DNA of 64,000 nucleotides from Diadema setosum (taxonomy: Eukaryota > Echinodermata > Echinoidea > Diadematoida > Diadematidae), in NCBI GenBank assembly GCA_033980235.1, contig CM067067.1:3215001-3279000 (forward strand), in the 5' to 3' direction. The position numbers and the translations under genes are program-made. The notes below the pieces were generated by a model, which saw only the letters and a list, made by a program, of their open reading frames with translations, was not told the DNA's origin and searched no databases. Below, piece by piece: positions 25,078 through 37,620 of this stretch. The first letter of the stretch is position 1, and each line of letters opens with the position of its first letter.

Positions 25078-25640
25078 GAGGGGACATGACAATGTGGAAG
25101 GAGAGATAGAACGAGAGAGAATGAAGGAGATGTGAGAGGAGAGTGAAAGACATGACATGACAACATGGAAGGAGAGATAGAACGAGAGAGAATGAAGGAG
25201 GTGGGAGAGGAGAGTGAAAGACATGACATGACAATGTGGAAGGAGAGATAGAACGAGAGAGAATGAAGGAGATGTGAGAGGAGAGAAAGACATGACGTGA
25301 CAACGTGGAAGGAGAGATAGAACGAGAGAGAATGAAGGAGATGTGAGAGGAGAGAAAGACATGACATGACAATGTGGAAGGAGAGATAGAACGAGAAAGA
25401 ATGAAGGAGATGTGAGAGGAGAGAAAGACATGACATGACAATCTGGAAGGAGAGATAGAACGAGAGAGAATGAAGGAGATGTGAGAGGAGAGAAAGACAT
25501 GACATGACAACATAGAAGGAGAGATGGAACGAGAGAGAATGAAGGAGATGTGAGAGAAGAGTGAAAGACATGACATGACAACGTGGAAGGAGAGATAGAA
25601 CGAGAGAGAATGAAGGAGGTGGGAAAGGAGAGCAAAAGTA
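25078..25640. repeat. GA-rich minisatellite, eight 69-71-bp units
   Basis: A unit containing GGAAGGAGAGATAGAACGAG recurs at 25096, 25167, 25238, 25307, 25376, 25445, 25514 and 25585, so spacing alternates between 69 and 71 bp. The plus strand is almost entirely purine with an ACATGACATGACAA spacer. The minus strand is open for 257 codons (24930-25703) with a Ser/Leu/His-rich repeat, which I attribute to the low T+C-biased repeat rather than to a gene. Confidence 0.9.
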
Positions 25641-27228
25641 AGTCAAGGGGAGCTGCTGCACATTGTGGAGAAGAGTGGAGACGTGAGATCTAGAGCGAAC
25701 CAAGAATATCTAAAGGGATAGGACTGCGAGCTCTTCTTGATCAGCATCGATCTTGAGTTTCCGGTCGGGAACAAGAGCATCCGCAGGACTGGTCCGTCGG
25801 AGCAGGTGGCGCTGTGACCTCTGACCCCACGAGTTGTAGTTGTCGCATCCATGGCAGCACCGATACTCTCACGACGGAGTCGGGACGTCGGTTTTCAGAG
25901 CTGTTCACAAAACTTGACGTACGTGCTGGATACCCTGGGGTGTCTTTTCTATGCCCAGCTCGTTCTGAGATGTCACATCTTTTTTTTTTTTCTTTTTTTT
26001 TTCCAAACAATGTATAAAAAGTACTTCAGAAGGAAATATTTTTATGAAGATACACAGGATTTTGATGGATCAATATGTATAGAGGATAAAAGGAAAAGAG
26101 CATTGTGCATGGCACATTTTTCCCCCCGAGTGCCGCAGTACATTTATGAGATCAATGCTCACTGAAATGTCATGCAGTCTGAAAAAAAGTTTGGAAAAAA
26201 ATAAATAGATAAATAAAAGAAGGACAGACAACAAATTGAACCACTTTTGAATCAATGTCAAGGTGCCTTGTGTATCTATGTCATCTGCAAAATGTATACT
26301 GGTACTTAGTACAACTGTGACTGTAAACTACTTGTCTTTTGGTATTTCAATCATGTGGCATACGTACTTTAACTGACGTGGGCTCGAATTTCTACAGTCT
26401 GTATATAACTATTGATCACTCACATAATGATCATGAATACAGCACAACATTGTGTATCGCTTGTACCCATACAAGCCATGAAAAGAAAGAGAGAGGAAAA
26501 AAAAAGAAGGAAAGAGGACAAACCCCCGACAAAGCAAGCAATAAGCATTGTGAATTTGGGGTACCACCAATAATGCGCACAGCACCATTGTAGAGCCCAG
26601 TAACAAATGTACTGTAGGATGTAGCTCAGTAGCATTGTCACTTCCGCCTGCCTCACATCTTTATCCATATACGATACGATTTAATCAGCGCATGCATTTG
26701 ATTCACTACTGTTTTCCCGTAAGGTTTGAATTTGGCATATGAAAAGAGTTTACATATTTTCAATTTGGCTGATATGTGGCCATTCAAGTCATGGGTCATC
26801 ACTGCCATGTTGCAATGTTGATGTGCTGGTCACACAATGGTATCATAAGCAAAGGAATCTTCAAAAATACCCCTGGATGAAAGATATGACCTGGGTTGGT
26901 TAGTTGGCAAGCTCTACCATGTGTGGTGCATATTCCCTGACTCATCCAGGTTACATGTGAATGCTGTTCGTGTGCTGCTCTGGTGAGCGGGATACAGCCT
27001 AGACCAGATTTAACTTTGCTGCGGAGCCATCCCGCAATGCATCTGAAAAGGGGCTTGCTGGAAGACATTGGCATATTGGCAGTACCCTGAATTGGCCCAG
27101 CAGTCAACCTCAGACTGTCAAATATTTTTGTGATTGGCATTCATACTGCTAGTCAATTATTGGTTCAACTGAGGATGACAGGATTACATGCACCTATGTC
27201 TCCATATCACTTAATACAAAAATAAATA
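25641..27228. other. Non-coding stretch with a CpG-rich block
   Basis: 25740-25960 is GC- and CpG-rich and has short open frames on both strands but no clear splice pair. A tRNA-like A-box sequence (GTAGCTCAGTAGCA) near 26621 may be the head of a decayed SINE; I see no B box. Confidence 0.4.
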
Positions 27229-27468
27229 CTGTATACGCCATATATTTAGCAAGTTTTAATTTTCGTGAATCTAAACTTCCCGACGATTTCTGGAGTGGTT
27301 AAATTTGTGATCTTGGAGTACTGTATTAACGGAGAAATACATACATGTATGTCACATTCATATCGGGATCAGAGTCATTATTTTCGCGTGTCTCTAATTT
27401 TTGCAATTAGCACCTGACTCGCAAAATTCGCGAAAATAAAAACCTCGCGAAATATGCGGCATATAGAG
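27229..27468. mobile_element. TA-flanked MITE, CTGTATAC-end family
   Basis: Left end CTGTATACGCCATATATTTA after TA (27227-27228). Right end ...CGCGAAATATGCGGCATATAGAG before TA (27469-27470). The ends are imperfect inverses and the interior has several TTCGCGAAAAT motifs. This is the same family as 13466-13706. Length 240 bp, non-coding. Confidence 0.6.
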
Positions 27469-30400
27469 TACTTTGACAACAGCATAGAGTCTCATGATGG
27501 AGAAAAAGACAAACTACCTGCTGAAATGGAGACATTCTTTGACAACATACTGTTTGGAGGAGGTTTGTTGCCAGAATGTTTGATAGACAGCTGATTTCAG
27601 CTCAATCGTGGCACAGGGTTAGTGTTCAGAGAGTTTGATTCCACTAGAGGACCATACTTGGCTTGCTGTGGAAAGACAGAGCCGAGTCTGGGTTCTACAC
27701 TCCCCAGACACAGATAAAATTCTGAGAAAAGAGAGAATTTCTGCTTATGTTGCAGCTCCTGTATTTTCCCTCTTGTCTACATCTCATCAGCAAATTGTAA
27801 ATCTAGCCTGTGCCCTCAATATATCGACAGCAATTAAAGCAATGTATATCGTTGGAAAATGGAACTAGTCTTGGAAAACTGGAATCAATCACATATATCA
27901 ATATCAGAAAGAAGTTCATAGTTTGTTCCAAGATCATGGGATGGGGATGAATGAGGTCTTAATGAGGCACTGGTTCAGTGTTGTTATAGCTTTGAATTTT
28001 AACCATAACATATTAAAAAATTGATGATCTGGAAACATTTGGAGATCAAAGGTTGTGAATCCCGACATGATGTGAGGATATTTGTGCTCAAAGAAATCAG
28101 CAAACAAAAGACCAAACGTCACATTTTCATTCCTCACTGCTAAACCAGGAAGCACTGTGTTTTTCCAATTCACATTGTACTTTTTTGATGCCAGTTTAAA
28201 AGCGAGCACAGATTAAAATTTCTGTTGTGATAAGGATTGCTTTCAATGGAAGGCCACCGCTTTTGATAATCTTGTTTGCAAATGTGGAGATGAATCACCA
28301 GTCCTAGGAATGAATCTAAACGGAATGTCTCCTGAACATAACACGATAAATATGGACTGTCAAGATGGAAAAAAGCCCGCACTTGTGCGTCACCAGAGTC
28401 AGTGGTAGTTGATGCAATTTTCTCCAAGCCATTCCAGCAGACGAATGTGTCCTTGGTCATGTACATGAACCAAACATGCCAAGTAGATGGCACAGTGGTA
28501 TAAATAGTGGTGCATACACAGAGTGTCAGTGACTCGCGATCTGTACCCCACCCCCAAGATGTGGTGGCATGTATTCCTTTGTGCTCACCGATACATGGAG
28601 CTTGTTTGCAAACAAAACTCCCCAGAATCTGTGCACCGACCTGGTGCCGAGTCTCTCTTCTCTCTTACGCTAACAACCGACAGCTAGCGGTAGTTAGGAC
28701 CAAAGTCCAAGAGGATTACTTGTCAGGTATATCTTCCTCAACGGTCAGCTGATTATTTACAGAGTCAACACATTAGAAGTTTCACATTCCTGCAGGTTGT
28801 ATCTCACACTTCCTACAGGGATATAAAGGAACAGATTTTAGGCCCGTGTACACACACCGAAAAAGGTTGATTTGAATCGTGATTCAATTCACACTTCTTT
28901 ATGCTCTAGTTCACAAATACATAGGCATTATAAAAAAAAAAAAGTGATCCAAATCACACTAGTTCTTGAAGAAAACTCGCAACCCAAGTTGCAGTGGTTT
29001 GAGTGAGGCCAAACAGCGCATGTGAGTTACAGAGTTTGACCTGACTTTGACCCGATTGTTTTAAAAAGTCCAGCAAGCTTCTTTCCTCATTGGATCTTAA
29101 AAAACCATTTCACATATGGCAAATCAATGTGACTTTTGAAAAAAGTGACTATTTCATTAATTTGAATATTTCACTAAAGTGGCACTTTTAATGGTGTGCA
29201 ATTCAGATCTCACTAATAATCACGATTATTATGTTAAGTGACATATAAATACTGTTGTTTTTGTGTGGCCATTCAAATCATGACACGAATAATCGCTGCT
29301 ATTGATAGCTGTATGAATGGAGCGTCCATCCTGGCTTTTCAATATCATAAACCATTCCATATTTATGTATTGGGCCCTGTGCTTTTCAGGGAGTATGAAC
29401 CGGAAATTCAATGAATATTCACTTTTTTGGTATCTAAGGCATATTAACAAAGAAATGATTTCATTGAGAAATTTGAAATGAGGTGACAGACTTGCAAAGA
29501 AAAGGAATACTTCAATATGCATTACTTTTGAGGAAGAATGTTATCAAATTGTCTCTCCTCAAACTGAGCTTTTTGGGCTGAAATATTGAAATTTCTGTCA
29601 TAAATTACCTGCTCGTGTAATAGTTCGTGATATAACATAAATATGATTAATGGAAACAATAAAGCTATCAATGGAAGGAAGTTATATAAGATGGTGCAAT
29701 AACTGTCTTCTTCTGCGTGATGCCGATATTGTATGAATGTGTATCGTGAGTCACACGTTTTCTACTGACTAGATAATAGCAAAATGCCAAGGAGAACTGT
29801 TCAAGGAAATGATGCAACATGAGAACATCGCTTCATTCATTGACTACACATACGCTATGTGAGAATATAGCTTCATTCACGACTACACAGATGCTATACA
29901 GAAAATCCATGTCTTGGTGATCTTTTGCTGATAATGACTGCCTCCGTCCCTGTTATGGAAGTGCTCAGGTGTCGGGATCGTGCTGCCAGAAGCAATGTGC
30001 TTGCCAACAATGAACTAGCATCTCACCCCCAACCCCCCACCCACCCATCCCCCACCTCATTCCCCATCTCCCGATCCCTATCTCTTGAATGTCCCAGCGA
30101 GGAGATATTGGCTAGACAATATCTGACGAACCCCATCCCCTTTCGATAGATATATAATTATGAAAAAAATTGCAGCCCCTGTTAACTTCCCTGGAGGCAA
30201 AGGGTCTCAGATTATGCAGCTCCAATCAATCTCATCCTGATGTAATCAAGGCAGGCTACCACCCAAAAGTTGCAAGCACATCTGTGATTTACTCACATTT
30301 GTCCTTTCAGGATGTTATGCTGCATGCTTTACTCTGCAGAATCTAGTCGCATGATTTGTTAAACTCCTGCTTGATTGATAACATTTTTCTCATAAAACAA

Positions 30401-32229
30401 TTTTTCTTATGATATATTCAAAAGCTTCACAGCCTCAGGGAACTATTGGAAGAAAAAAAAGGAATGTCATAGGAACTCAGTTTCACGTTCATTCATATCA
30501 AAATGGCATCATATTAATGAAGTGTAAGTGAATATATGTAGGAAAAGTACTTCATACCAATCTTTTTACAGTAACATTGCTGATGTATGATGGAAAAGAA
30601 AGGCATTTCTATGAATACATCCCAGATTTTATGAGGTAGTTGTCCATTTTGACAAGCTTGAACCAAAATTTTTTTTTTTGGTGAACTGCATCAGTTGCAA
30701 AAGCTGTAGTCAGGGCTTGAAAGTGGAATTAGATGAAAGTAAAATGACATGTGCACCTGTTTCAGAATTCATTTGATTGATTGTTGATCATTTCCATTTT
30801 GCTTTTATTAATCTACTATGTACCGTGGAAGTATAAAGATGTTTGCCTTGAATGTCAGCAAAAATACTTTTTTTTTTTAATGCAGTGAATCTATCTATCA
30901 TCAGTGATCATATCGAGTGATAAATTGAAGTCATTTGATGTGACATATCAGTTGTGAGCTGAAGAGTTTCCAAATGAAATGAGGTTCCAAGTGAGATGTG
31001 AACGAGACTCGATAGAGGATCCCCTTCAGGCGACATACTGCTAGGATACCACTCCATTGCTGTGGAAGAAAAACATCACGACAGAATCAGTTTAATTCTT
31101 GGTGGTGGAAAAAGATCAAGCTGCATTTCTTCGGCACCCCTAGCACACTCGGAATATTCGTAGAAATGAAAATTATGGAAAACCAAGCGGGAACAGCGAT
31201 ATAGTTGAGAAAACAATTCTGCCGGCCTCTAGCTGGGGCCAGCGAGGCAGCAAGCAGCCATACGATACGTCCTCACCGAGCTTCAGCATAGCTATGAGAG
31301 TGGTAGAGCCTGGCACTTGACATTCTGTCAAAGGTGAATCTTACTGGGAATAGAAATAAGTTTTGCCGAGAAAAAAAAAATAATTTTGTCTACAAAGAGA
31401 GAGGAGGAATGACATGATGTGATTTCTTATTGCTCTCAAAGTTGAAATGAGATTAAGAGGAAGACTTGTAAGCAACTCAGTGGGAAAAGATTTCAAATGT
31501 GCAAAATGGAACATGGGTGATTTCAACACACGAGTGATATTAAACTCTCTCATCTTGTCTTTCAAGCGCTAAAATTAATTTTTGACAGGCAGATGAGGCC
31601 ATGATGGTCGTTAATTTGATTGCTCTTAGACTCAAGTGATGCCTGTGTTGGAGACGAACATGGGAAACTGGCATACAATGCGTCCCACATGAAGTGACTC
31701 ACATTCTTTTTTTTTTTTTAATTTAAGTGAAAATAGCTAACTTGTAAAGGCAATGAATGTGTGTGTGTGTGTGTGTGTGTGTGTACAACTTCTACATTTT
31801 TCATTTCTTTTTCATATAACATATGTTTTTTTTGCCAACACGAAATAGAGACATATTCACATTCATTTTTGTATTGTGATAAAGTTAAAGATATATAGAA
31901 CAATTTTGTTATATGTTATGATGGAAGAGAAATTAGAAATACAGATTGGACAAATATATTTGTGAGACTGTCTGGAAATACATTTTGAATGAAGGTTGCT
32001 AAATAATTGATATTGATGATAAGATATGTAATACTTTAGAAAAAAATGCTCATTTATATTTGTATCATTGCATATTCTATTTTGGATCAAATAAAGAAAA
32101 AAAAATATTGGAAAAAATTTATGCACTAGTTTACAGTTATGTTTCCTCAGTTTACATACACACCACACGGTGATAACTTAGTACAGGATTTTAAATGTTG
32201 AATAGACACTTTTGACATAAATTTTGGTA
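27469..32229. other. AT-rich non-coding stretch
   Basis: No gene supported. It contains an imperfect 45-bp direct repeat at about 29821-29897 (GCTTCATTCA...ACTACACA units), a GT repeat at 31759-31784, and many A or T runs. The block at 31200-31330 is locally GC-richer. Confidence 0.45.
31759..31784. repeat. (GT)13 microsatellite
   Basis: Thirteen uninterrupted GT units. Confidence 0.95.
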
Positions 32230-32769
32230 AGTATACTTGGGTGACCCGCACCTCGTCATAGTTAATGTAAGTGCATATTTGAATCACATTTCGTCACTGG
32301 AATTCTATGAAATCAAACTCACATACAGGGAAAATGCTGAAGATTCCAATGGAAACACAAGTTTACTGATAGATATCGAAAATATGCAGCTATTGTCGCC
32401 AAACGCGAACGATGCGGAATAGTTGTGCGCTAAGGAAGGGGCCCGCAACTCGTCACCCGCGTTCCCATAGACAAAGCACGTAAAAGATGTGTGTGGGTGA
32501 CTGTGATGTTCCCATAGACATACACATAAAAGATGCGTGCGGGTGCCCGTGATGATACTTATAACGCGTATTCCTCATGTAAATTTCAGATTTTCGCAAA
32601 AAATTGTTCGGTTTTCACCACAATTTGCTCGGTTGTGGTAGCCCTGTCAAGTTTCAAGCGTACTGAACATAGTCCCAAGCATAAATTTTTGTTTAGCGCG
32701 CTTGTAACAATTTTAAGCGGGATGACGGTATTCGAGCCCCCTGACGAGGTGCAAGCACCTCACTATACT
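32230..32769. mobile_element. CpG-rich element with terminal inverted repeats
   Basis: The left end reads AGTATACTTGGGTGACCCGC then ACCTCGTCA. The right end, reversed and complemented, reads AGTATAGTGAGGTGCTTGC then ACCTCGTCA. That gives about 28 bp of imperfect terminal inverted repeat with an exact ACCTCGTCA core. The interior has far more CpG (AAACGCGAACGATGCGG, TTAGCGCGCTTG) than the flanks. A ~55-bp unit beginning GTTCCCATAGACA is tandemly duplicated at about 32461-32558. No coding capacity, and the class is not identified. Confidence 0.45.
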
Positions 32770-33225
32770 CCGTGTAGGAAACACTATCATCAGATTGCGG
32801 TGTCTTGAATTGAGACTAGTATAAGAAGTGCAAGTCACAATTTTCCCTTCACCTAATCTGCACTTGATTGGCATGTCAGTATTAAGGTGGGGGAAGAGCA
32901 AATATGTGGTGTAGTTCTCTTCATAAGAAGACTCCATCTCACAGAGTTTGATATGGAGTTAAATAGGAGAGGGGGACATCCAGTGGGGACACATGTCTGG
33001 CTCATCTGCTATGAAATCACACAAAGCGGATAGTGCATAAACAGCTTTAAAACGATTTTTTTTTTTTTTTTTCAGTATATGCATGAAGTCCCATGCATGT
33101 ACAATATGTAGATTACACCTGTATAGCATCTTATGTCAGTTTAATACATGGAAGTCGTTCATTAAGTGCAGTGTCAGTAGTCTAATAGGTCTGACAAAAC
33201 ACAGAATTCACCCATATTTTCTCTC

Positions 33226-33294
<69 letters not shown>

Positions 33295-34106
33295 CCTGCT
33301 CTCAAACCCTTATAGTGCAAAATATGTGTTAGTTGATGTGAGTGGTTTTTGTCAATTTCTCTTATTCCAAGTTGCAATATCAAACTGATGTTTATCTTTG
33401 TGGAATGATTTTGTTAAAATGAATATTTAACTAGCTGTGGAAGCAAAAGCAGATGTGGTATAAAGCTTGCAATGAAAGTGACTCTTTTTGAAAGATAAAA
33501 AAACACAAAAAAACAAAGCCTTGTCGTGAATGAAGTGGGTGTCAGGTTACAAAGAGAAAAAGGGGGAAAAATAATGAGTTGGATATTCAGTGGAGAATAT
33601 CTGGTCCAGTTTTGATGGATGGACTGCATCGTACAGTCTGCCATGTTTGTAATGATGCCCCTTCTCTCTCTGATGGGAAAAAACCCCAAAACAAAACACA
33701 TTATTTTCAAGTAGTCTCACTCTTGTTTCAGCAAAGCTCTGTAGATGGTATGGAGATACATCTCCCTGACTTTTTATTTTTAATGCTACATGTACATACA
33801 GTATAGGACTTCCCAAACAGATAGTTGAGGAAGATAAGCTACAAGCAAGTCTATGTACACTGAGACCTTTGTAAAGACAAATACAAATTCTAATGATTTC
33901 TAACAATGTACATGTAGGTATTCTTTATGTGAGAGGATCAGTCTTTTTATCCACATGTGAGAAAAAATTCAAGTTCAAAAATAGGTATTAGGTCAAGTCT
34001 TATGTGTATCTGTTATTGTCTGAAATAATCCTTGAAACTGTGAGTCACAAAGGAGTTAATATTGACCTTTTGATTATCTGAATACACCAGTTGATTTAAA
34101 GGTAAC
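32770..34106. other. Non-coding stretch with a long GT repeat
   Basis: No gene supported. It contains a T14 tract near 33057 and the GT array at 33229-33290. Confidence 0.45.
33229..33290. repeat. (GT)31 microsatellite
   Basis: About 31 uninterrupted GT units. Confidence 0.95.
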
Positions 34107-34407
34107 GTCAGCTGAGAACTGTAAGGGCGCTATTGCAATCTAAGATTTTAGCATAAATAAAAACAAAACAATCAATTTTCGTGAAATAAAGAGTTTATTT
34201 AATTAAAAGTGTGAAGATTTATAAGAATTGTTCCAAGTATCAGGTAGAACAGCACTCTTGTGGTTTTGATTTGTAATATTTTACAGAAAATGAAAGTAAT
34301 TTGAAATTGACACCATTATGTAGAGGAGATTGAGCTCTACAATGTGATACCAATGATTCATTACCCGCCAAATTGTGATAACGCCCTTCTGGCTCTCAGC
34401 CGACGAC
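34107..34407. mobile_element. ~300-bp MITE
   Basis: The left end GTCAGCTGAGAACTGTAAGG and following GCGCTATTGCAAT are mirrored at the right by the inverse of GTCGGCTGAGAGCCAGAAGG and GCGTTATCACAAT, about 24 of 33 positions. The interior is AT-rich and non-coding. No obvious target duplication could be read, and the superfamily is unknown. Confidence 0.55.
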
Positions 34408-37344
34408 ATACACAGTACACCTGTAAGGGAGACATGAACAAAGTGTAAACTGTAGATCATACCTTCAGCATTGCTTCAAAAACCATCAGGTGTTATTAAC
34501 AAAACTTTGAACAAAACTGTCAGGTGTTATTGACACAACTTTGGAAAAAACAAAGGGTAAAATACCTTTAATCAAAGCAACCATGTCAATTATGTAGAGT
34601 CCTGGTAGATGATATTTAATGCACATCCAGTTTTTAGCTACATGTACAGTATCATTGCCCTGCAGAAAAGATGTATGTGTGCCTCTATTAGGTCCTGACC
34701 ATAACTGTCACCTTTGATTAATTTACTCTTAATTGTAGAACATTTTATACTGATCATCCTGCCACTTTTACTGCTTAGGTATGTCACAGCATTGAAAAGG
34801 GAGAGAAGAATGGCTGTGATTTGCATTCATTGAATAATTGATCAAATGCTGGGACACCAAGAAGTGGGGGATGACAGCAGTGAGTTTGGCAAGAGAATGG
34901 TACACTGAATAATGCAGGAGGGGGACATTTTGTGTGATGATCGTGTTTGTATGGAGCGCTCCTCTCGCAAAGTGCAAAGCCCTGCCGCACCAGGTGCTGA
35001 ATCTGCCATTTGGAAGGGTTTGTGGGAACATTTATAGGGGTAAATGTGGGATTTTATTGGGTCATCGTGTTCGCCGAGGGACAGATCATTCATGATGTGT
35101 GGAGGACAGGGGTTCAGAGATATGACTCAATGGGAAATGATTATGAAAAGTTGCTTTGCCAGGGTCCTCATTTGTATTTTTTATATATTTTTCCCTTGAA
35201 TTACACAAGTTTCAGGTTCCCCAAGAAACATTTTCGTCACATTTCATTGAATCTGTCAAAGATACTGCGTTATGTCCATCCTTCAAGACAAGATTGCTTC
35301 TTTCCTGCAAACCCAGAAAAATAAAAATATTTCACATAGCTCCTTACATTCTCAGTATAGTACAATTCATATCAATTCTACATCTCTACTGAAAATTAAC
35401 TCACTCAAGTTCCATGTACATGATACTGGCAGAAGTTGGCCACTTGCTTCAGTTTCAAAAAGACATGTAAACACAAGTTCAGAGAAAGGGTAAAGGAGAC
35501 TGTGCACGTAGGTTCACTCTGCTGCCCTCTATTTTGGACGAATGCGATGTCGATGATCTATTAAAAGGACTTGTTTAATTAGTGTATGCCATCTAATGAA
35601 TAGGTTATGTCACCTAATTAGAAGTGGAGGCGAGTGTTTTGGCAGTGTAAAAATAGGCAGATGGGGTGTGCTGTAATCAAGGAAGAGAAGGTATAATATT
35701 GAGGAGAAAAAAATGAAGGGCCCTATTGCTAAAGTTGTAGAAACAAGCCATTACAGAGTTCGGCATTATCTCAAACAAATCAGTATGGGTTTACGTATTT
35801 CAGTTAACATTGTCATTTACCGCTTTACCATATGTATTTGCAGGATTTTTCATCAGTGTTGTCATGTTTCTGCACACTTTAATGTCACCAGTCATTTATA
35901 GTATATGGCATGCAGGTACATAGTGTGATAGAAGGATTATTAATCAAGAATGAAAGAATGAACATGAGAAGGAGGGGAAGAAAGAGAGAACGCCAAAGTG
36001 ATGAAGCAGCATCGTCATTTGATGCTTCCAATCTTTTTTAAAAACCAACTTCCCTTCATCTTAGTCAGGAATGGGACGCATTGAGAGGCATCAAAAATTC
36101 AAAGGGCATTCACGTGATAGAATATTGATAGCGAAAGGATTGATTAGGTGTTCGGGAAGAAAACCTTGTTCTTCTCGTCTGCACTTCATCAACGTCACGT
36201 TGCGTCTGTGGCGAGCCAGCAGAAAAGTCTTCTCCTATTGACTTCCGTCACTCTTTCTGTCCCTGTGCAATATGAGCCACAACTAATGAGCATTGTAAAA
36301 TCATTAGATTAAGACTGCTTAAACATTTGACGCAAGACGTTGCGCTGAGCCTTGGACGCTAACGAGCAAGACAACTGGTGAGTCGGCACGCGAGCTCGCG
36401 CAGGGAAGGTATGCTAATTCCATCCCTGCCACAGCAGTCGAAAGTTTCAGAAAGACGTCCACCTACGTAGATTTTGAATTGATAGATAAATAGATGGTGG
36501 GTAGGTAGGTATGGTGTAAGTTGGTTATTCTATGGAGGCAATAGAAGCTGCACGAGTCTTCGATTTTTAGGTTTATCACGCTCAAGTATGCGACATGTCT
36601 GAACTGTAGGTACAATGTATCTCCATGGATGTTTAGTACCCTTCTTTTCTTTTTATAGATCACAGATACTTTTGCCCTGCACTTACCATTTGGTAAATTC
36701 AATGTCCTATGGTATGGTGCTATTGGCACATCTATGCCTGTCCTGTGATAGAGTCTTTATTGTAATGTAGCCCCAACAATGTACAGCATGCACTGGAGTT
36801 CTATCCTGAAGAGGACCATAGTCTGGCTAAGGAAGACTTCATATTTATCAGTTTTTGTTATCAAACCACATGCCAATGAAATATCAATGTTATGGCTATG
36901 AATTAAAAATGAAAGATACCATTTATGGAATTTGTTAATTACATAAATTATGTGTGTAACTTTAGCCTGTTTTTACGTTAAGTATTTTAGTCATACATTC
37001 AATGCTTGTTGCTTTTAAAATCATTGAGTCCCCTGCATTGATCGTAGTAAAGCAGCAGCCAAATGCACACACGAGGGTTGCAACTGGGTGCATGAAGAGG
37101 CCAGCAATATCTTGCTCTACATTACAATGATTGCACTGAGTGATGCATTGAATTGTTACAAAACGTGAACCTGGCCAAAAACTACAAATTTTTATTCATT
37201 TATTTTGTTGTTGTTGGAGTTGGTAGGAATTTTCAAGGTGAAATAAGTTGTTATATGTGCTTACAAATGATGTTTGTGTGTTTCATTTTCCATCTGAGAA
37301 GATGGCTGGATAGCCCATATTCAGCTGCACTAGCTGATCTTCCA
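34408..37344. other. Non-coding stretch with a CpG-rich block
   Basis: No gene supported. A short tandem repeat (TCAGGTGTTATT...ACAACTTTG, two units) lies at 34487-34552. 36150-36430 is GC- and CpG-rich and ends at a strong donor-like ACTG/GTGAGT (36376-36383), which could be a 5' exon and promoter region; I see no open frame to support it. Confidence 0.4.
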
Positions 37345-37620
37345 TAGGGTCTTGTTTGATGTGAGGCAGGACCACTTTATGGTGATTTGCACCCTACTCT
37401 TCATGATATTAAATGAAGCAGGATCTTAAATATGTGCATGAGTTGTGACTTTGTCACACATTGGACATCCATTTAATATCCCATCTGAGGGACAGCATGT
37501 TTTGCCTCTTCAGAGGGACAGTACGATCACACACATCATTGCTCAGTTAGACTCGGGAATCGAACCCAGGTCCTTTGGTCAGAGGGAGACGTGCTGTGGA
37601 CTGAGCCAAATCACCACCCT
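37345..37620 (-). repeat. tRNA-derived SINE
   Basis: Read on the minus strand, the head has an A-box-like TGGCTCAGTCC (37598-37608) and a perfect B box GGTTCGATTCC (37556-37566), about 40 bp apart as in tRNA genes. A non-tRNA body follows, with GAAGAGGCAAAACATGCTG, GATGGGATATTAAATGG and TTTAAGATCCTGCTTCAT. A normal cloverleaf is not obvious and no mature tRNA is predicted. The head-plus-body layout is that of a Pol III-transcribed SINE. The exact 3' end is uncertain. Confidence 0.65.

Noticed and set aside
24930..25703. 257-codon minus-strand open frame
   Set aside because: It is the translation of a homopurine minisatellite, with no stops because of composition. No start context or domain supports it.
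26617..26660. tRNA-like A-box sequence
   Set aside because: No matching B box or cloverleaf at the right distance; at most a SINE fragment.
36150..36390. CpG-rich block ending in a strong GTGAGT donor
   Set aside because: No stop-free frame or initiator motif to support an exon; left as a possible 5' region only.
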